The notes beneath the pieces are model-generated. The model did not search any database. It saw nothing but the letters and a program-made list of their open reading frames with translations, and was not told the origin of the DNA. 5,533 nucleotides of DNA, taken from assembly GCA_041493205.1 (NCBI GenBank), contig JBGPYM010000213.1, positions 1 to 5,533 of the forward strand, in the 5' to 3' direction. The first letter of the stretch is position 1. Every line of letters begins with the position of its first letter. Of the stretch, positions 5,182 to 5,533 are shown one piece after another. Source of the DNA: JBGPYM01 sp041493205 (lineage in GTDB: Bacteria; Bacteroidota; Ignavibacteria; UBA10030; UBA6906). A program made the translations under genes and the position numbers.

Positions 5182-5533
5182 TCAGTCCAGATTGTCGGCT
5201 TCTCCCTTGAACGGCCGGGAGCGATCTTCAAATTCCGGCCTGTAGTATTCGGACGCCTCAAATTCCTGGGTCCATCCGCTCTCCATCCCGAACCGGTCAA
5301 GGAGCGTGAGGACCTTTTCGTATTCGCTTTCGCGGATTTTCCGGTCGAGGAGCGGCGTTGTGAGCGCCCTGTGCGTCGGGAAGTACTGCGCCATCACACT
5401 CAGCGTCGTTTCCTTCCCCAGCGTGTCGCTGATCCAGCCGAGGGATTCCCGGCTTCCGGCGATATCATTCGGCAGGACGAGGTGACGGATGATCAGTCCG
5501 CGTCTCACCAGGCCGTTCTCGATCCGGAGTTCG
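5182..5533 (-). CDS. Radical SAM protein, PflX/PflA-like, C-terminal part (cut by window edge)
   Basis: Only the last 116 codons or so are inside the window; the frame stays open through the right edge, so the true start lies beyond 5533. A GTG at 5508 is merely internal, because the residues before it (ELRIENGLV) continue naturally into RRGLIIRHLVLPN. That block, then LGWISDTLG, LSVMAQYFPTHRA and the end part with LDRKIRESEYEKVL, match the C-terminal half of the COG1313 PflX family, radical SAM enzymes resembling pyruvate formate-lyase activating enzyme. The CxxxCxxC cluster site would be in the missing N-terminal half, so catalysis cannot be confirmed here. The cellular role of the family is poorly known. 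The stop is 24 bases before the DinB-family start, suggesting one transcript with it and the outer-membrane protein gene. Confidence 0.85.
   Translation of the reverse strand, partial: ELRIENGLVRRGLIIRHLVLPNDIAGSRESLGWISDTLGKETTLSVMAQYFPTHRALTTPLLDRKIRESEYEKVLTLLDRFGMESGWTQEFEASEYYRPEFEDRSRPFKGEADNLD

Noticed and set aside
5182..5508. Complete 108-codon gene starting at GTG 5508
   Set aside because: The frame remains open and family-like (ENGLVRRGL) to the window edge, so this GTG is an internal codon of a longer gene.

Overview
The window is a compact, GC-rich stretch of bacterial chromosome with about 95% coding. Seven genes lie on the minus strand, and one plus-strand gene converges on them at the left end. 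A Sec-exported, barrel-like outer-membrane protein points to a Gram-negative cell. The Thermus-type PyrE, YfiT-type DinB protein, PflX-like radical SAM protein and GC-rich palindromic spacer repeats would fit an environmental lineage such as the Bacteroidota/Ignavibacteriota side of the FCB group. That placement is a guess from gene style. No transposase, integrase, phage gene, CRISPR array, tRNA or rRNA was seen, so this reads as ordinary core and housekeeping sequence.

Layout, left to right. Positions 1-237 are a non-coding spacer with three copies or part-copies of a short GC-rich palindromic repeat, followed by an AT-richer leader. An inositol-monophosphatase family gene (238-1008, +) follows and ends tail-to-tail with a membrane-anchored [2Fe-2S] ferredoxin gene (1005-1442, -); the two share one CTAG as both stop codons. 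To the right is a pyrimidine/nucleotide block transcribed leftwards: pyrE (3987-3400), a Nudix ADP-ribose pyrophosphatase (3372-2830) and pyrimidine-nucleoside phosphorylase (2843-1500). The last two overlap by 14 bases. A fourth repeat copy, a clean hairpin, separates pyrE from a second leftward group: the C-terminal part of a radical SAM protein (5533-5182, cut by the window edge), a YfiT/DinB metalloenzyme (5157-4678) and a small predicted outer-membrane protein (4658-4041).

How the genes may work together. PyrE consumes PRPP to make OMP. The phosphorylase releases (deoxy)ribose-1-phosphate from pyrimidine nucleosides. The Nudix enzyme yields AMP and ribose-5-phosphate, the precursor of PRPP. 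The trio therefore looks like a pyrimidine and pentose-phosphate salvage/synthesis operon. The ferredoxin has its own plausible sigma70-type promoter overlapping the phosphorylase stop codon, so it may be only partly tied to that operon. Most items worth a second look concern the hairpin repeats (including a compensatory base-pair change between copies), the tail-anchored ferredoxin and regulatory details. No clear new multi-gene system is visible.
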